From assembly GCA_030544215.1 (NCBI GenBank), contig JARZZO010000016.1:55903501-55967500 (forward strand): 64,000 bases of DNA. Direction: 5' to 3'. The first letter of the stretch is position 1, and each line of letters begins with the position of its first letter. The notes under the pieces are model-generated. The model made no database searches. It saw only the letters and a program-made list of their open reading frames with translations, and had not been told where the DNA came from. Shown in pieces: positions 46,680 to 58,593 of the stretch. Source of the DNA: Zantedeschia hybrid cultivar. Its lineage: Eukaryota; Streptophyta; Magnoliopsida; Alismatales; Araceae. The position numbers and the translations under genes are program-made.

Positions 46680-48316
46680 CATAGTTGTCAAGGCGCCTCT
46701 TAGGCATGCGCCTAAGCGGCGTCTAGGCACCCCTTCTATATTAAGGGCGGCCAACGCTTTTCTTTGGCCTATAAAACGCGGCCCAGGTGACCGTTTAAGA
46801 ACCCCAGGCAGTGTGCTCAGGGCGCCTGGGCGCCTAGCGGGCGCCTGGGCGCCTAGCGGGCGCCTGGATCGGTTTGGTCTGGCCCATTAACCCGTTAACT
46901 TAACCCCCTCCCCACCTGTTCCTTGTCGTTGTTCCCCCCCGATCCCCGACACCCTCCTGCCCCCTTCTTGATCCCCGTCTGCTAGGGTTTCGTGACGCCG
47001 TCGCTGCCATCGCCATCCCCACTCGCCACCACCGCTGTGGCATTTGCCGCTCGTCGCCGATGCCGCAGTGGCCGTCGTGGACGCCGTTACATGAGTTCTC
47101 TCTCTCTCTCTCTCTCTCTCGCCAATGCCCATCCCTCTCACCCTCTCTTTCTCTTGCCGACGCCCATCCCTCTCACCCTCTCTCTCTCCATCTCTCTTAG
47201 GCCCGTCCCCTCTCTCTCTCTCTAAGAAGGGCCGAAGCCCTATGCCCAAGTCCCCCCTTCCTCCTTTTGTGTTAGCTCGAGCCCCCCTCCCTCCCTCCCT
47301 CCCTCCCTCCCTCTGTTAGCTCTCTCTTATACAGGCCCAAGCCCCCTCTCTCCCTAATCTATGTTAGCTTGAGCTCCCCTCCTTCCTCTTTGTTAGCTCG
47401 AGTCCCCCTCCCTTCCCCGTCTCAGTCTCACACATACAAACACGCTCCTCTCTCTCTCTCTATCAGTGTATCTCTATCTCTATACACACTTGTGGATGGG
47501 TCGAACCCCTCTGTGATATCTTATAAGCACATGCTCCTCTCTCTCTCTCTCTCTCTCTCATTTTCATTGTGTACACATACAGAGATGTGCCGAAGCCCTC
47601 TATCTTAGTCTCACACACACCACACTCCACTCTACTCTGTGTGTGTGTGTATGAAGAGAGAGAGAGAGACTGTGTATACACTATACATAAACAGGAGCTG
47701 AAGCCCTCTGTCTCAATCTTACACACTCCACTCTCTCTCAGTCCCTCGTATTATGTATATATACTACACACTTCACTCTCTCTCAGTCCCTCTCTCTCTC
47801 TCTGTGTGACTGTCTACATACAGACATAAGCCGAAGCCCTCTGTCTTCCTTTCTCTATTGCAGGTTTTATTGAAGAAGCTAGAAAATCCCAGGTTAGTAC
47901 CTCTCATCTTAAAAATTTGATTATCTATGATTGTCCTTATATGCTCAAACTAATTCATAAGATTCTAGATTAATTTCTTTCAATTTTAACATGATTGAGT
48001 TGTTCTTATATATTCAATTCAAGTGAATTATTTCATGTTAGATTGATCTCTTTCAATTTTAATATTTATTGTGATTGATTTGTTTCATTATGTTTAAGTC
48101 GATTATCTCATAGTAGATTAATTGCTTTCAATTTTATATTAAAATTATTTTTTATTGCTATTTTTATTTATGTTGATGAATTTACAATTAATATTAATAT
48201 ATTTTGTATATATTTTAAGAAGGTGCCTAAGTCGCCGCTTAAGTGGCCGCCTTAACGCCTAAGTGCTTAGGCTCCCCGGGAACGCCTTGGGTTGCTTTGG
48301 CGCCTTGACAACCATG
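46680..48316. mobile_element. hAT-like element with GTTGTCAAGGCGCC termini
   Basis: Left end CATAGTTGTCAAGGCGCC and, inverted, right end CATGGTTGTCAAGGCGCC: 17 of 18 match. Flanking octamers ATAGTGTC (46672-46679) and ATAGTACC (48317-48324) agree at 6 of 8, as expected for an aged hAT duplication. Next to the ends are repeated CCTAAGCGGC/GCCTAGGCG-like motifs. The interior has a CT-rich leader with several microsatellites (47097-47830), GCCGAAGCCCT repeated about five times, and AT-rich DNA. No transposase recognised. Confidence 0.75.
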
Positions 48317-48324
48317 ATAGTACC

Positions 48325-49125
48325 ATTGTCCCTCCCATTTTCTGAGTTTGACGAAGAGTTTAGGGCGCTTGCTTCTGAGAGTGTTGACCGATTTTCTATT
48401 TTTGTGACTTCACCAACATAGTGCTATATTTTCTTTTCATGGAGCCACTGATGAGCGTGGGACTTCCTACTCTTGTGATGCCGGAGATTGCCACTTCCAA
48501 TTAGTCATTCTTAATTTGTTTTCTTCTTTCTTTATATTGTACTTTATCATCCTTCTTCTTGGCAAGTGGTTTGGCTGAGAGTTCCTCACCAGACTTTGCC
48601 ATCATGGTAATACTTCTGCAAGTCAACATTGGCAAAAGAGGGATTGAAGTTGGTCGGCTCGATTCGCCTACGAGCATGAGTTTCAAGAGATTTGCCTGTT
48701 TTGTTTTCTTTGTCGTCTGAATATAGTTACCTTATAGGCTTATTCTGGGACATGTTGACACTCCTTGATTTGATTAATTTTTTTTTTCAACACTAACTTC
48801 AGCACCCTTGTAGATTTCACTGAAGTTAGCCCCCTCTTATTTTTACTTGTATGCCCTTTTGGATTTTCATGCAATGAGATTATCCATTTTTGCTTAAGGC
48901 ACCGTTTCGGGTTTTCATCTTAGTCAGATTTTGAGTACCTTTTTATCATAAACTGTCTTTTTTTTTAGGAGACAGTTAAGTCCATCGAAGCACCTCAATT
49001 TTAAGCTCCTTTTCTCTTCTTTTTGTTTTTCCAATTTTGTTTGGTAGGGAACTGTGGCTTTCCTGTGGGCCGATTTTGGGTAGTCTTTAGTTAGCAAAGG
49101 TTTTTAGTAGTGGAAGGCTTTGAGC
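48325..49125. other. Gypsy element 3' non-coding region
   Basis: Pyrimidine/AT-rich non-coding DNA between the nested hAT-like element and the tandem repeats. A stretch near 48770-48980 (TTTTTTTTCAACACTAACTTCAGCACCC) has a related copy near 50155-50330, so this part of the element carries an internal duplication spaced by about 1.4 kb. Confidence 0.5.
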
Positions 49126-49129
49126 ATTC

Positions 49130-49780
49130 TTTAAGGATACGAGAGCTCTAAGCAGTTATTCTTTTGGGTGTCCCAAGATACAAAGGCTCTAAGTACCCGT
49201 AAGATTTTTTAGTTTTTGAAGGCACCATGACTCTAGTAGGACTAGGATTTTTTTTTTTTTTTTTAATTTTCAAAGATACGACGGCTCTTAGGGACGACAA
49301 ACTTCAATGATACAACGGCTCCTAGGGGCCAAGGGATTTTAGATTTTTAGGATTAAGGGATATAAAGGCTCCGAGGGGCCATGAGGTTTTGGGATCTTCA
49401 AGGAGATAAAGGCTCCATGTAGCCATGAATTTTAAGTTCTTCGAGGGGATAAATGCTCCAGGTAGCTATAGACTTTAGGTGCTTTAAGGGAATAAAGGCT
49501 CCAAGTAGTCATGGACTTTGGGAGCTTTAAGGGGATAAAGGCTCCAGGTAGCCATAGACTTTGGGTGCTTCAAGAGGATAAAGACTCCAAGTAGCCATAG
49601 ATTTTAGATTCTTAAGGGATACAATGTCTCGTAGGGGTCGAGAACTTTTAGGCATCGAGGGGGTAAAGGCTCCAAGTTGCCATGACTTTAGGTTTCGAGG
49701 ATACAATGGCTCTCGAGGGCCCAGGACTTTGGAGAACTTCGGGATACAATTGCCCCGGGAGCCGAAAACTTTAAAGGACT
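49130..49780. repeat. About twelve degenerate 55-57-bp tandem repeats
   Basis: Units have the pattern GGGATAAAGGCTCCAAGTAG followed by CCATGRACTTTRGGTGCTTY. Clear copies start near 49340, 49400, 49450, 49490, 49540 and 49580, with more diverged ones on each side. They produce periodic open frames on both strands that are not genes. Located between integrase and the 3' LTR of the gypsy element. Confidence 0.85.
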
Positions 49781-50409
49781 TTGAAAATTGTGGACGGGAA
49801 TTTTTCCAGTGGGACGAGAGATTTTGGCTAGGGAGTATTTCAAGCTTTTGGACCTCATTAGGTGAGAAATTGAGTTCTCCAACTCTTTTACAGAGTCGAG
49901 AAGATGTCGTCATCATCGCCTCGGTCGTAACCCTTTATCAAAGAATTTCTGTGTTACCCACAAGATGTAGAGTAACATGAAGGATTTTCTCGTCATTGGC
50001 GACTCTGACATCGTCCCTAGCTAAGGATGTGGGAAAACTCAATCTCCACCTGAAGTAGGTTGAGAGAGCTCTCTCGTCACTTGGGTATGATGTTTTTTGA
50101 ATATTTTTAACATGATCAACTTTGGTGAGTCGTACCCCGGTAAGTTGTATGGATTTTTTTTTCAACTAACGTTAGCACCCGCCAAAGTTAGTCCCTTCTT
50201 ACGTTTGCCTGTACGCCCTTGTGGGTTTTCATAGAGTAGGGTTTTCTATTTTTGCCTGAGACGCCATCTCAAGTTTTCACCTCTGCTGAGTTCAAGACCT
50301 TTTTGCCTTTAACTGATCTAATTTTTGGAATAATCAATTAAGTCCGTTGGGCACTTTCTTTTTTAAAGCCTCTTGTTTATTTTTTCTCTTTCTTTTTGCT
50401 CTACTCTCT

Positions 50410-51579
50410 TTACGACTGATGTTTGAGAAATTCATGTTCTGGAGTATAATATAGCTTCATGTGCCGGCCATTTAGTAGGAGTGCCAAATTTCCTTTTTTA
50501 TCTACTAGCTTATAGGCACCTTCTTTATAGACTTTGATGACTATGAAATGCCCTATCCAGTTTGGAGTGAATTTGTTTTTCGGTTGGGACGCCATGACAT
50601 CCTTCTGTATGATCATTATAAGATCTCCTTTTTTGAGAACTCTTTCTTCCACAAGCTTGTCAAAGGTTATGGACATTCGAGCTTGATAAACATGTAGGTG
50701 TTGATAAGTTGTTAGCCTTTTGCGCTCAAGCTTAGATAGTTCCTTGTACCTTTGGATTTCGCTCTTATTGTCTTCCTGCAAATCATAACGCAGGGTTACT
50801 CGATAGGAGGAGGCTCAATTTCTATGGGGACTACAGCTTCGGCTCCGTAGACCAGGGAGTATGGGGAGCACCCCGTTGGAATTTTGTAAACTATGCGATA
50901 TGCCCACAATGTTTCATGCATCTTTTCGTCTCAATCTCGCTTCGCCCTTCGCTGATTTTCACGAAAAGCTTGAATGCCTTGCCATGCCATTAGCTGAGGA
51001 TAATAGGTTGAGGACGCGTTCCACTTAATATGGAACTTGGCCACCATCTTATAGATGGTTTGGTTCTTAAATGTCGTGCCATTATCTGATATGATCCGGT
51101 TGGGCATCCCAAATCTCTATATAATGTTGTGTCAAACGAAGCACGACATGACTTCATCCGTGACTTCCTTCAGGGAGACGTCTTTGGCCATCGTATGAAG
51201 TACTCTGTAACAGCCAAGATATATTTACGCCCCCTTAAAGAAGGTGTGAGTGGACCCAACCCATAATGTCCATTCTTCAGTCGGTGAACGACCATGTGGG
51301 GATTGTTGGGTGTAACTGGTTGGGAGGTCTTCTAGGAATTAATCCAAAAGTTTGGCATTGGGGGCAGCCCTTTGCGACCTTCTTACAGTTTGCGAATATT
51401 CTGGGCCAAAAGAAGTCTTTAGCTTTGATGTTGATCTTCATTTTCAAGCCAGACTGATGAGCTCCATAGTCTCCAGAGTGGACCTCATTCATCATCTTTC
51501 GGGCCTCCTTGGGAGAAAGGCACCGCAAAAAAATTGAATCCTTGGTATCAGGAACCAGTCGATATAAGGAGTCCATCAA
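50410..51579 (-). pseudogene. Gypsy integrase remnant
   Basis: From 51579: SLYRLVPDTKDSIFLRCLSP, then the zinc-binding HSGDYGAHQSG ... CKKVAKGCPQC (HHCC). The catalytic core follows with scattered stops (a frame with ISDNGTTFKNQT carries the core aspartate near 51080, and VYGAEAVVPIEI lies near 50850). The C-terminal part is open at 50410-50781 (GDLIMIIQKDVMASQPKNKF, NWIGHFIVIKVYKEGAYKL). No chromodomain is visible. Confidence 0.8.
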
Positions 51580-52009
51580 TTAACTTATAAGAAGTCATCG
51601 TACACAATAGTTGTATCTTTTCAGCTTTATCATCAGGAAGTCAACCATTCTTGATTTTGATGAGTGGAACACACCAATCATCTTCTTTTGCTTCGCCTTC
51701 TTCGAGCGCATTGACTTCAAATATTGTCAAGCCGTTTTCATCATTTACAAAGCTAGGAAATTATCTCTTGTACCTCACAATGATTTTTGCTTTTCCTTCG
51801 AGAGGTAATTTCAAAGCAGCCGCCAATTTGGCCAGGACATCATTTTGAGCGTTTTGATCCCTTTTGACATGCTCAATCTTGAAAGTTTAGAACTTCTCAC
51901 TCAACCTCATGGTGGCAGCATGATATGCCATTAATTTTGTTTTTCTGACTTCAAAGATTTCAAGGACCTGCCTTATGACCAGAAGGGAATCCCCATAGAC
52001 TTGGATGCA

Positions 52010-52565
52010 TCAGACACTAATGTCTAGGGCCACTTCTTGTCCCACTATTAGTCCTTTATATTCTGTTTCATTATTGGTTAATGACTTTATAAGAGCATAA
52101 TAATGGTGCAATACCCTGCCATCAAGAGTGACGAGAACAATCCCCACCGCAATTCGGGTTGTTGACGTGCCATCAGGCATCGTGACAGTCCTCAATGCTT
52201 TATCGAAGTACAATTGCCATGCTTTAACTTCGGTTTGCTGCACCTCCAATGCTTCTTGTGCCGGCATCACTTCTTCATATGGTAAGTCACTATTTAGTGG
52301 GGAGTCTTTAGGTATTGGATGGGCCACCAAGAACTCAGCGATGCCTTGTCCCTTTATCACCTTTTGGGGCACAAAAGTGATGTCAAATTCCATTAGGAGT
52401 AGGGCCCACTTCCCAAATCTTCCTAAGAGTACAATTTACCAAAGCAAAAAATATGAGTTGAACTTTATGTGCCACGAGGTAATGCCTCAATTTCTTGACA
52501 GCAAACACCAATGCTAAGCGCATCTTCTCCATTGGGGAATATCGATGTTCAGAACCTACCAGCAT
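52010..52565 (-). pseudogene. Gypsy RNase H remnant
   Basis: An RT-linked RNase H piece (RYSPMEKMRLALVFAVKKLR with YLVAHKVQL, 52383-52565) is followed by a second RNase H-like unit (WQLYFDKALRT, IAVGIVLVTLDGRVLHH, NNETEYKGLIVGQEVAL; 52010-52393). Two successive RNase H-type units are known in Tat/Ogre gypsy elements. The Asp in the DKA motif and the Glu in NETEY are present. Confidence 0.75.
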
Positions 52566-52753
52566 CCTACTTAGATAGTAGAGAGCGACTGCTCTTTCCT
52601 GTCTTCATTTTCTTGAGCCAGTAATGCCCCCAGGAAAGCATCTAAGGCTGCAATGTAAAGGATCGATGGCTTACCTTTTATTGGTGCCCCTAACACTGGG
52701 GGTTTGAGCAAATATTCTTTGATTTTATCGAGAGTGTTTTGGCATTCTTCATC

Positions 52754-53318
52754 CTATACGAAGGGAGCTCCTTTCTTTGTCAGTTTTGAAAAGGGTCGAC
52801 GCCTTCCAGACAAATTGGAAATGAACCTTCTAATATAGGCCAGTCTGTCTCGGAGAGACATGAGCTCAATCAGATTCTTAGGAGGAGGCAACTCTCTGAT
52901 TGCTTTGACCTTATCGGGATCAATTTCAGTTCTTCGGTATCTGACGATGAAGTCAAAGAATTTGCCACTGGACATTCTGAAGGTGCACTTCATAGGATTC
53001 ATTTTCAATTGATATTGTCACAGCCTTTTGAACAACACTTTGCGTAAATAAGCTAAATGATCTTCCCGCCTTTCAGTTTTTACAACCAAGTCGTCAACAT
53101 AGCACTCGACTAGGTTGTGGAGCAGTTCATCAAAAATCTTCATCATCGCCCTTTGGTAGGTGGCACCGGCATTTTTGAGGCCAAAGGGCATTCTCTTACA
53201 ATTGAAGATCGTTTTTGGGATTCAGAAGGTTGTATGGCTCTTATCTTTGACGGCCATCCTTATCTAGCTGTAGCCCGATGACCCATCTATAAAGGATAGT
53301 GCTTCGAATCCCGTGGTC
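52754..53318 (-). pseudogene. Gypsy reverse transcriptase, palm/thumb part
   Basis: Continues the RT after the solo LTR: FEALSFIDGSSGY (near 53300), MPFGLKNAG (around 53170), the catalytic YVDD (53090-53101), then MKMNPMKCTFRMSSGKFFDF and ELPPPKNLIELMSL (52754-53008). Several stops and frameshifts. Confidence 0.85.
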
Positions 53319-53323
53319 ATGTC

Positions 53324-54789
53324 TATAGGCGCTCGGAACGTCCCCGCTGCTGCTGTCTCCTTCTGGTGAGGGCTTCTCCGTTCGTCTTAGCACTGCGGCT
53401 ATTTAGACGGGGTTGATGATTGGAATGTGTGATCGCCAGGAGCATTATCTTACGGTCCCTATACTCCGTAGGATGATAAGGTTGATCGCATTCTGGTGGA
53501 GCGGGAGATGACGGATTCCTCTTCTCTACTTTCGTCCGGCCAAAAGTAGAGAACTCGGTAGTCTACGCGCAAAAAGTAGTAAGAGCCCCTGAGAGACAAA
53601 GATAGAACAAAGAAACGAAAACCCAATTAGGACTGTGACGTGCAGAAGCTATTCATGTATATGAACAAATAAACTGAAAATTAAATAGGAACGCACCGGT
53701 GGGTGTTTGGGGAGGGAAGGGGACCATATGTTTATGGCCACCCACCTCCCGTTTTTTGTTTGAGATCTCTGTTAGAGTGGGTGTTAGGATGTCCTAGGAT
53801 GCGTGCATGCAGATGTGATGCTCGTGTGTGGTAATAGTGAAAAGTAGAAGTAATGTGGTAAAAGAAAAAGTGTAGGAGGAGAAGATGATGCTACGGAGTG
53901 GATGGATGGTGGGAATGCAATGAAAATGAAAGAAGAAAAGTAAGAAGAGAGTTAAGAAAACAGACCCATTTGGAATGCGAAGGATTCTTCTGCTTCCTCT
54001 CACTTGTCGACTGCTAAGGTTTTCTCCTACTTGAAGTTCTTCAATCTCCAACCTCGCAAATTGAAGCCTTCCAATCCAACCCCCCCTTCTCGAGGGGACA
54101 TGGAGGGTTTAAATAGGTGAAGGGAAAATAGGAGAAAAATAGGGGTCTAAATCCCCGTAAATCCCTTAGAACCAGTAGGAAATAGTCAGAGATTGGAGGT
54201 CGTAGCCGTGGCAATCGCCGGAGCGGGGAGTGATCGGAGTAGTGGGGGATGAGGGTGGCGAGTGGAGGGAGATCGTGGGAAGACGAGGTCAAGGTGGAAG
54301 TTAGGGGAATGGACGACCAACTATCTTGCCTCCCACTTCCGTGGAAGGCCAAATAGCTGGCCTTCCATGAAAAGGTGGAAGGCGGCCCAGTTGGCCTTCC
54401 ACGGATGGTGGAAGGCGGGGGTTGGTCTTCTAAGGGTGGTGGAAGGCAAGGGTTGGCCTTCTATGGGTGGTGGAAGGCAGGCTGGTTGGCCTTCCACAAA
54501 AAAGTGGCGAAAAGTGAAAAATGTGGCCAAAAGGTAGAAGGCAAGGTAGCTGGCCTTCCGCGGGTGGTGGAAGGCGACCTGGTTGGCCTTCCACGGATGG
54601 TGGAAGGCAAGGGTTGGCCTTCCACGGGTGGTGGAAGGTGGCCCAGTTGGCCTTCCACGGGTGAGAGGAAGCGGAGATTGGTTAATGGGCCTGATTTTTT
54701 AGTGGGCTGAATTATGTGAGAAAATTGGATAGATTATAGTGGTAATGTGGGATTTATAACCAATGAGGTGTCCACAATCGGTGTCTACA
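53324..54789 (-). mobile_element. Solo LTR inserted in the gypsy reverse transcriptase
   Basis: 1466 bp. On the minus strand it begins TGTAGACACCGATTGTGG and ends GCGCCTATA, i.e. TG...TA, a TG...CA pair with a C-to-T change. The target duplication is perfect: ATGTC (plus) at 53319-53323 and 54790-54794. It lies exactly within RT between the FRDLN region and the SFIDG region, and the flanks are collinear with RT if it is left out. No internal retrotransposon DNA, so it is a recombined solo LTR. It contains a TATA-like TTTAAATAGG block (plus 54110-54119 region) and a minisatellite. Confidence 0.9.
54330..54670. repeat. Minisatellite of GTGGAAGGC/GGCCTTCCAC units
   Basis: About ten copies of a 29-36-bp palindromic unit, GGTGGAAGGC ... 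TTGGCCTTCCA, inside the solo LTR. Each unit holds inverted GGAAGG/CCTTCC halves, so a transcript could fold into serial hairpins. One non-repeat interruption lies near 54500-54535. Confidence 0.9.
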
Positions 54790-54794
54790 ATGTC

Positions 54795-55433
54795 CACCAT
54801 TGTTTCTGTGATTGACAATGAAAAATCATCTTTAGGACATGTCCTGTTTAGGTCTCGAAAGTCGATACAGACTCGGACCTAGCCATTCTTCTTCTTTACT
54901 GGTATAATGTTTGCCAACCACATCAGATACATACATTCTTCAATAAACTTGACATCATACATCTTGTCGACTTCTGTATTCACTTTCATCTCCAATTTTA
55001 GACGCATTCGCCTTTGGGGTTGCTTCATCGGCTTGGCTTCAAGGAGAATAGACAATTTATGCTCTACCACTGAAGGATCTAGGCCGGACATTTCTTTGTA
55101 ATTCTAGGCAAAGCAGTCCTTGAATTCTAAGAGAAGTTGAGTGTATGCTTGTCTTTCTTCTTCTTTTAGGAGAGCACTGGTGAAGATTTGTCGATGGTCC
55201 TGTGGTCTGCCTAGATTGACTTCACTCAGCTCGTCAACAATGGCTTGTCCCCCGTCTTCCATTTCCCGAGGGGCTGGCCGGAGATCAATGAAATCTTCTT
55301 CTTCTTCATCGGTGTCAGCCACATACACTTCATGCCAGGCGGACTCTTCTCCCATGGGCTCAGGGTTGACTGGAGAGGCTAACTGCAAAGACTCCTTTTT
55401 CGAAGGGCCCACTTGATCTGGTCGTGGAGGCAC
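54795..55433 (-). pseudogene. Gypsy reverse transcriptase, N-terminal part
   Basis: An acidic linker (EEEEDFIDLRPAPREMEDGG) and LLEFKDCFA are followed, after one stop, by the RT start: VEHKLSILLEAKPMKQPQRR, VDKMYDVKFIEECMY and VKKKNG, then V-RVCIDFRDLN before the solo LTR. Order and spacing are those of plant gypsy RT. Confidence 0.85.
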
Positions 55434-55737
55434 TTCTGAAAGGGGGATGGGATCCCCCTTTTCCTATTCATCGACTTTAGTCTACTCTTCTAAGACTTGG
55501 GGAAGTTCTGGCAGAGAGGGTTCCTGACCACAGGTGGGGTTCACTTCAATTGCCGCTGCTCTGATAGGTAGGAGAATTTACTTGTTCTCTTCTCCAGAGC
55601 TATCAAACCTCACTTCAGAAGTTTGTCCTTCGGCATTGGGAGACACTAGGCTAACCATGTTGACCGCATAATGAACCGTCGGTGCCATCCATAGTCTAGG
55701 CCCCTTCGATTTTGGCGAGAGACTGGGGGCTGCCCCC

Positions 55738-56808
55738 TTACTTTAGCCAGATACCATAACTCTCAGAAGAGTTTGCTCCTTGCTGCACTTTGTTTCTCTG
55801 GGATCTTCTGGTGTTTATACAGCTCCTTGATGTATTGGGGCATATCATCTTCCTGGATTTTCTCTTCGCACTGCTACTGGGAGATCGTCCACCTAAAGTC
55901 GTCTTCGAGGGGCGATTCGTGCATGAGATCGCCTTTGTAGAAGACGATTCGATGACCATCTTCATGAGGGATGATGAAAGTCTTCAATCCTTCTATTGAG
56001 TGCACCTCCCTTTGTGACACCAGCTTCACGAGGTTGGGTGGTAGGCATACACTTGCATTTATTGCCTTACTGATAGTATTAGTTTCCAAATTGATGATTG
56101 GCCTCCCCAGCTTCACTGGCTTCGATTTGTGGAGGTTTACTTTCTGCCCTCATTGTGTAGCTTTCGTGTAATTTATGGCAATACCACCTTCCTAATTGGA
56201 TGGATCTTCGGCGAGTTGTTTTCCCTTACTGTGGCTTCCACGAGTGGCTAAGTCCGTTGCCTTGTCGAAGTATAGCTGGGCATCTGCTACATGCCAATCA
56301 TATGCTTTGAACGGCTCCAGATCGACAAAGATCCGGTGTTGTTCGCCATTCTTTGTATATTTAATGCAGGGTAGAAGGCACGACCCAGTTCTTGTGTAGC
56401 CAAGGCCTCCCCAACAGTGCCTTAAAGGAAGTGTTGGAGTCTATGATGAGGAATGACAAGTGGGTCACCCAATCATGTAGGGTCAGCTCGACGTCTACCC
56501 GCCCTAGGGTTTCTTGATTAAAGTATGATATTGTTACCTCTTGTACTTTCTTCATATAAGGGGTGAGGTATAGAGCCTGAAAGGTCTTGAATGGCATGTT
56601 GTTGATGGCGGATCTCGAATCTAATCAATATCTGATCTACCTCTCGCCCATTGATTTGGCCCTTCATGTACAATGGCCTATTATGGTAAGATGGTGGCAT
56701 GTTCTCATCGGTAAATGTTATCGTGGCTTCATATACTTCATATACTTGGGCCCGAAGTTCAACCACGTGGACCTCTTAAGCCTCAAGGTCTTAAAGAGCA
56801 ACAATTAA
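55738..56808 (-). pseudogene. Gypsy protease region
   Basis: The minus strand reads TFTDENMPPSYHNRPLYMKG, then (another phase) IIDSNTSFKALLGRPWLHKN (56361-56597), typical of plant gypsy proteases (LLGRPWLH). A long linker rich in stops follows to 55738. The expected DTG/DSG active site is not intact in the frame that should carry it. Confidence 0.7.
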
Positions 56809-58507
56809 TGCCTCCCTTAGCTCCCTACTTAAAGAGATCGCCTCCCAGATGATGAGAGCTGCTGGCATTGTTTTCATAGTTTGTAACACTTTCCTATTGG
56901 CTCTGGCATGGGCTTTTTCAATAGCTGGCAGCACCTCGACTATGCTTTTAAGAGTCTCATTCACAACCTTCTGTTGTTTCGACTTTTCTGAAGCTTCTTC
57001 TGTTAGGGTTTCTTTCTTTTGGGAGTCGACCTTCAAGCCTTCGCCAAACATGCTTGTCAGGGTATCGTTATCTTCTGCTAAGTTGGGCTGTGTAGAAGGA
57101 CCTGCCTCGTCGGGATTTGCCACAGGACCTGCTCTTTCTAACGGGTGGGAATGATCTTCTTCATTAGACGAGGGGTAAAAATAAACATTTCTCCTCACTT
57201 CTGACTCTGGAATTGGCTTTGGTGCTTCTCTTATAAAGTAGATCACCTTGTCTTGCTTTGATGAGCCTCTACCTCTACAATGACCACCGTTGCGGTCTCA
57301 ACCTTGGCCTCATCCCTGATGTTGCTGGTTACTTCTTCTTTGATAAGTCGCCAGTGGCCTCCTAGATTTGGGTGAGACACACCTGATCTCGTCGTCAAGA
57401 GAACCTTTCCCAGCTTGGAACTGCACTGATGTCATATTTCAGGAGAATGATTGGAGCTACTTTTCTAACTTCTCCAGTGTCAAGCCTTCCCCCCAGAATG
57501 TACTCCCATCATTTGCCACAGAGAATGCATCTTCTTCTGCCTCTTGCATACGCTGCTGGAGCTGCAGTAACCATCTTCTTAGGTAGGCCTTTCTTTCAAT
57601 CTCTTCCCATGGCATGTACTTATCCAAGGGAACATTTTTTCATCGGCCGTCCTTGTTGGTATTCCTCCAATTCATCAATAATTTTCTGCAATCTTTGCAG
57701 TGGGGTCATCTTTTGGCACAATTGAAGAACTAGTCAAAGCTTCTCTTTTCTTCAGCTTTCTTTCTTCATTTTTCTTCTTGTTTTTCTCTTGTTTCTTTTT
57801 CTTAACCACATCTCTGACAAGATGGGGTTTAGGCTGCGTCTTCAGAGGTGGAGGGTTGCTAATGGTTGTCTTCTTCTTCATTCTTTGGCTTTGGTGCCTC
57901 TGCGGGCATCAACTTTTTCTTTTGGACTTTGGTCCACTGTTGCTCGTGCTGAGTATGGTTGAAAGTGGCCTAGGTGGCTTGTTCCACCACATCATTAGGC
58001 AGCATTTGGTACTCGCCAAATATCGAACCGATTATATGTAGGAACTTTAGGAAGTATCCCGAACCGATTATATGTAGGAACCATTGGGACAATTTTTTCT
58101 CTTGGAATAATGGGTTCTCCACCATCCACGAGGATGCAGAAATTGCCCACTAGTATAGTCTTTCCTGTCTTGGATGGACTTGTGGCTAGAACCTTCTTCT
58201 TTTGCCTCCTATTGGACGAGGAGGCGGGTGAGATATTGATGGTGTTGACAATGAAGACTTGCTTGAGTCTCCCATCGAAATTGTTCTTTTTGGCGCGGGA
58301 TGTGTGCTGCTTCTTCTTTGGTTTTAGAGTGGGCTCCAAGGCTGGGATGACTCCCAAGAAATATGGCAACCCGATCACCACATGGAAGTCATCGAAGCAG
58401 GTCGGTGTTGTCAAGTACCCACACCGAGCATGGGTAGCAACCACAATCGGGCTGTACGTCACCTTGCCAGCCATTGGCATCTTGTGGGAACATGTAAGCC
58501 TGCACAA
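56791..58507 (-). pseudogene. Gypsy gag-side open frames
   Basis: Three broken frames: 57995-58507 (170 codons, CRLTCSHKMPMAGKVTYSP start, basic), 57675-57881 (Lys-rich) and 56791-57246 (151 codons, acidic, EAGPSTQPNLAEDNDTLTS). None shows a recognisable capsid motif or CCHC knuckle. By position they correspond to gag and an unnamed leader frame. Confidence 0.5.
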
Positions 58508-58593
58508 AATAAGGCAGGGTTAGTAGTGCAAAGGTGAGGGCATCACCAGACGGAGAGATGAAGGAAAGGAGAGGTCCCATCGGGCCTGCCATC

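Noticed and set aside
49527..49916. 129-codon periodic open frame
   Set aside because: Produced by the 55-bp tandem repeats of the gypsy 3' region; repeating peptide only mirrors the DNA period.
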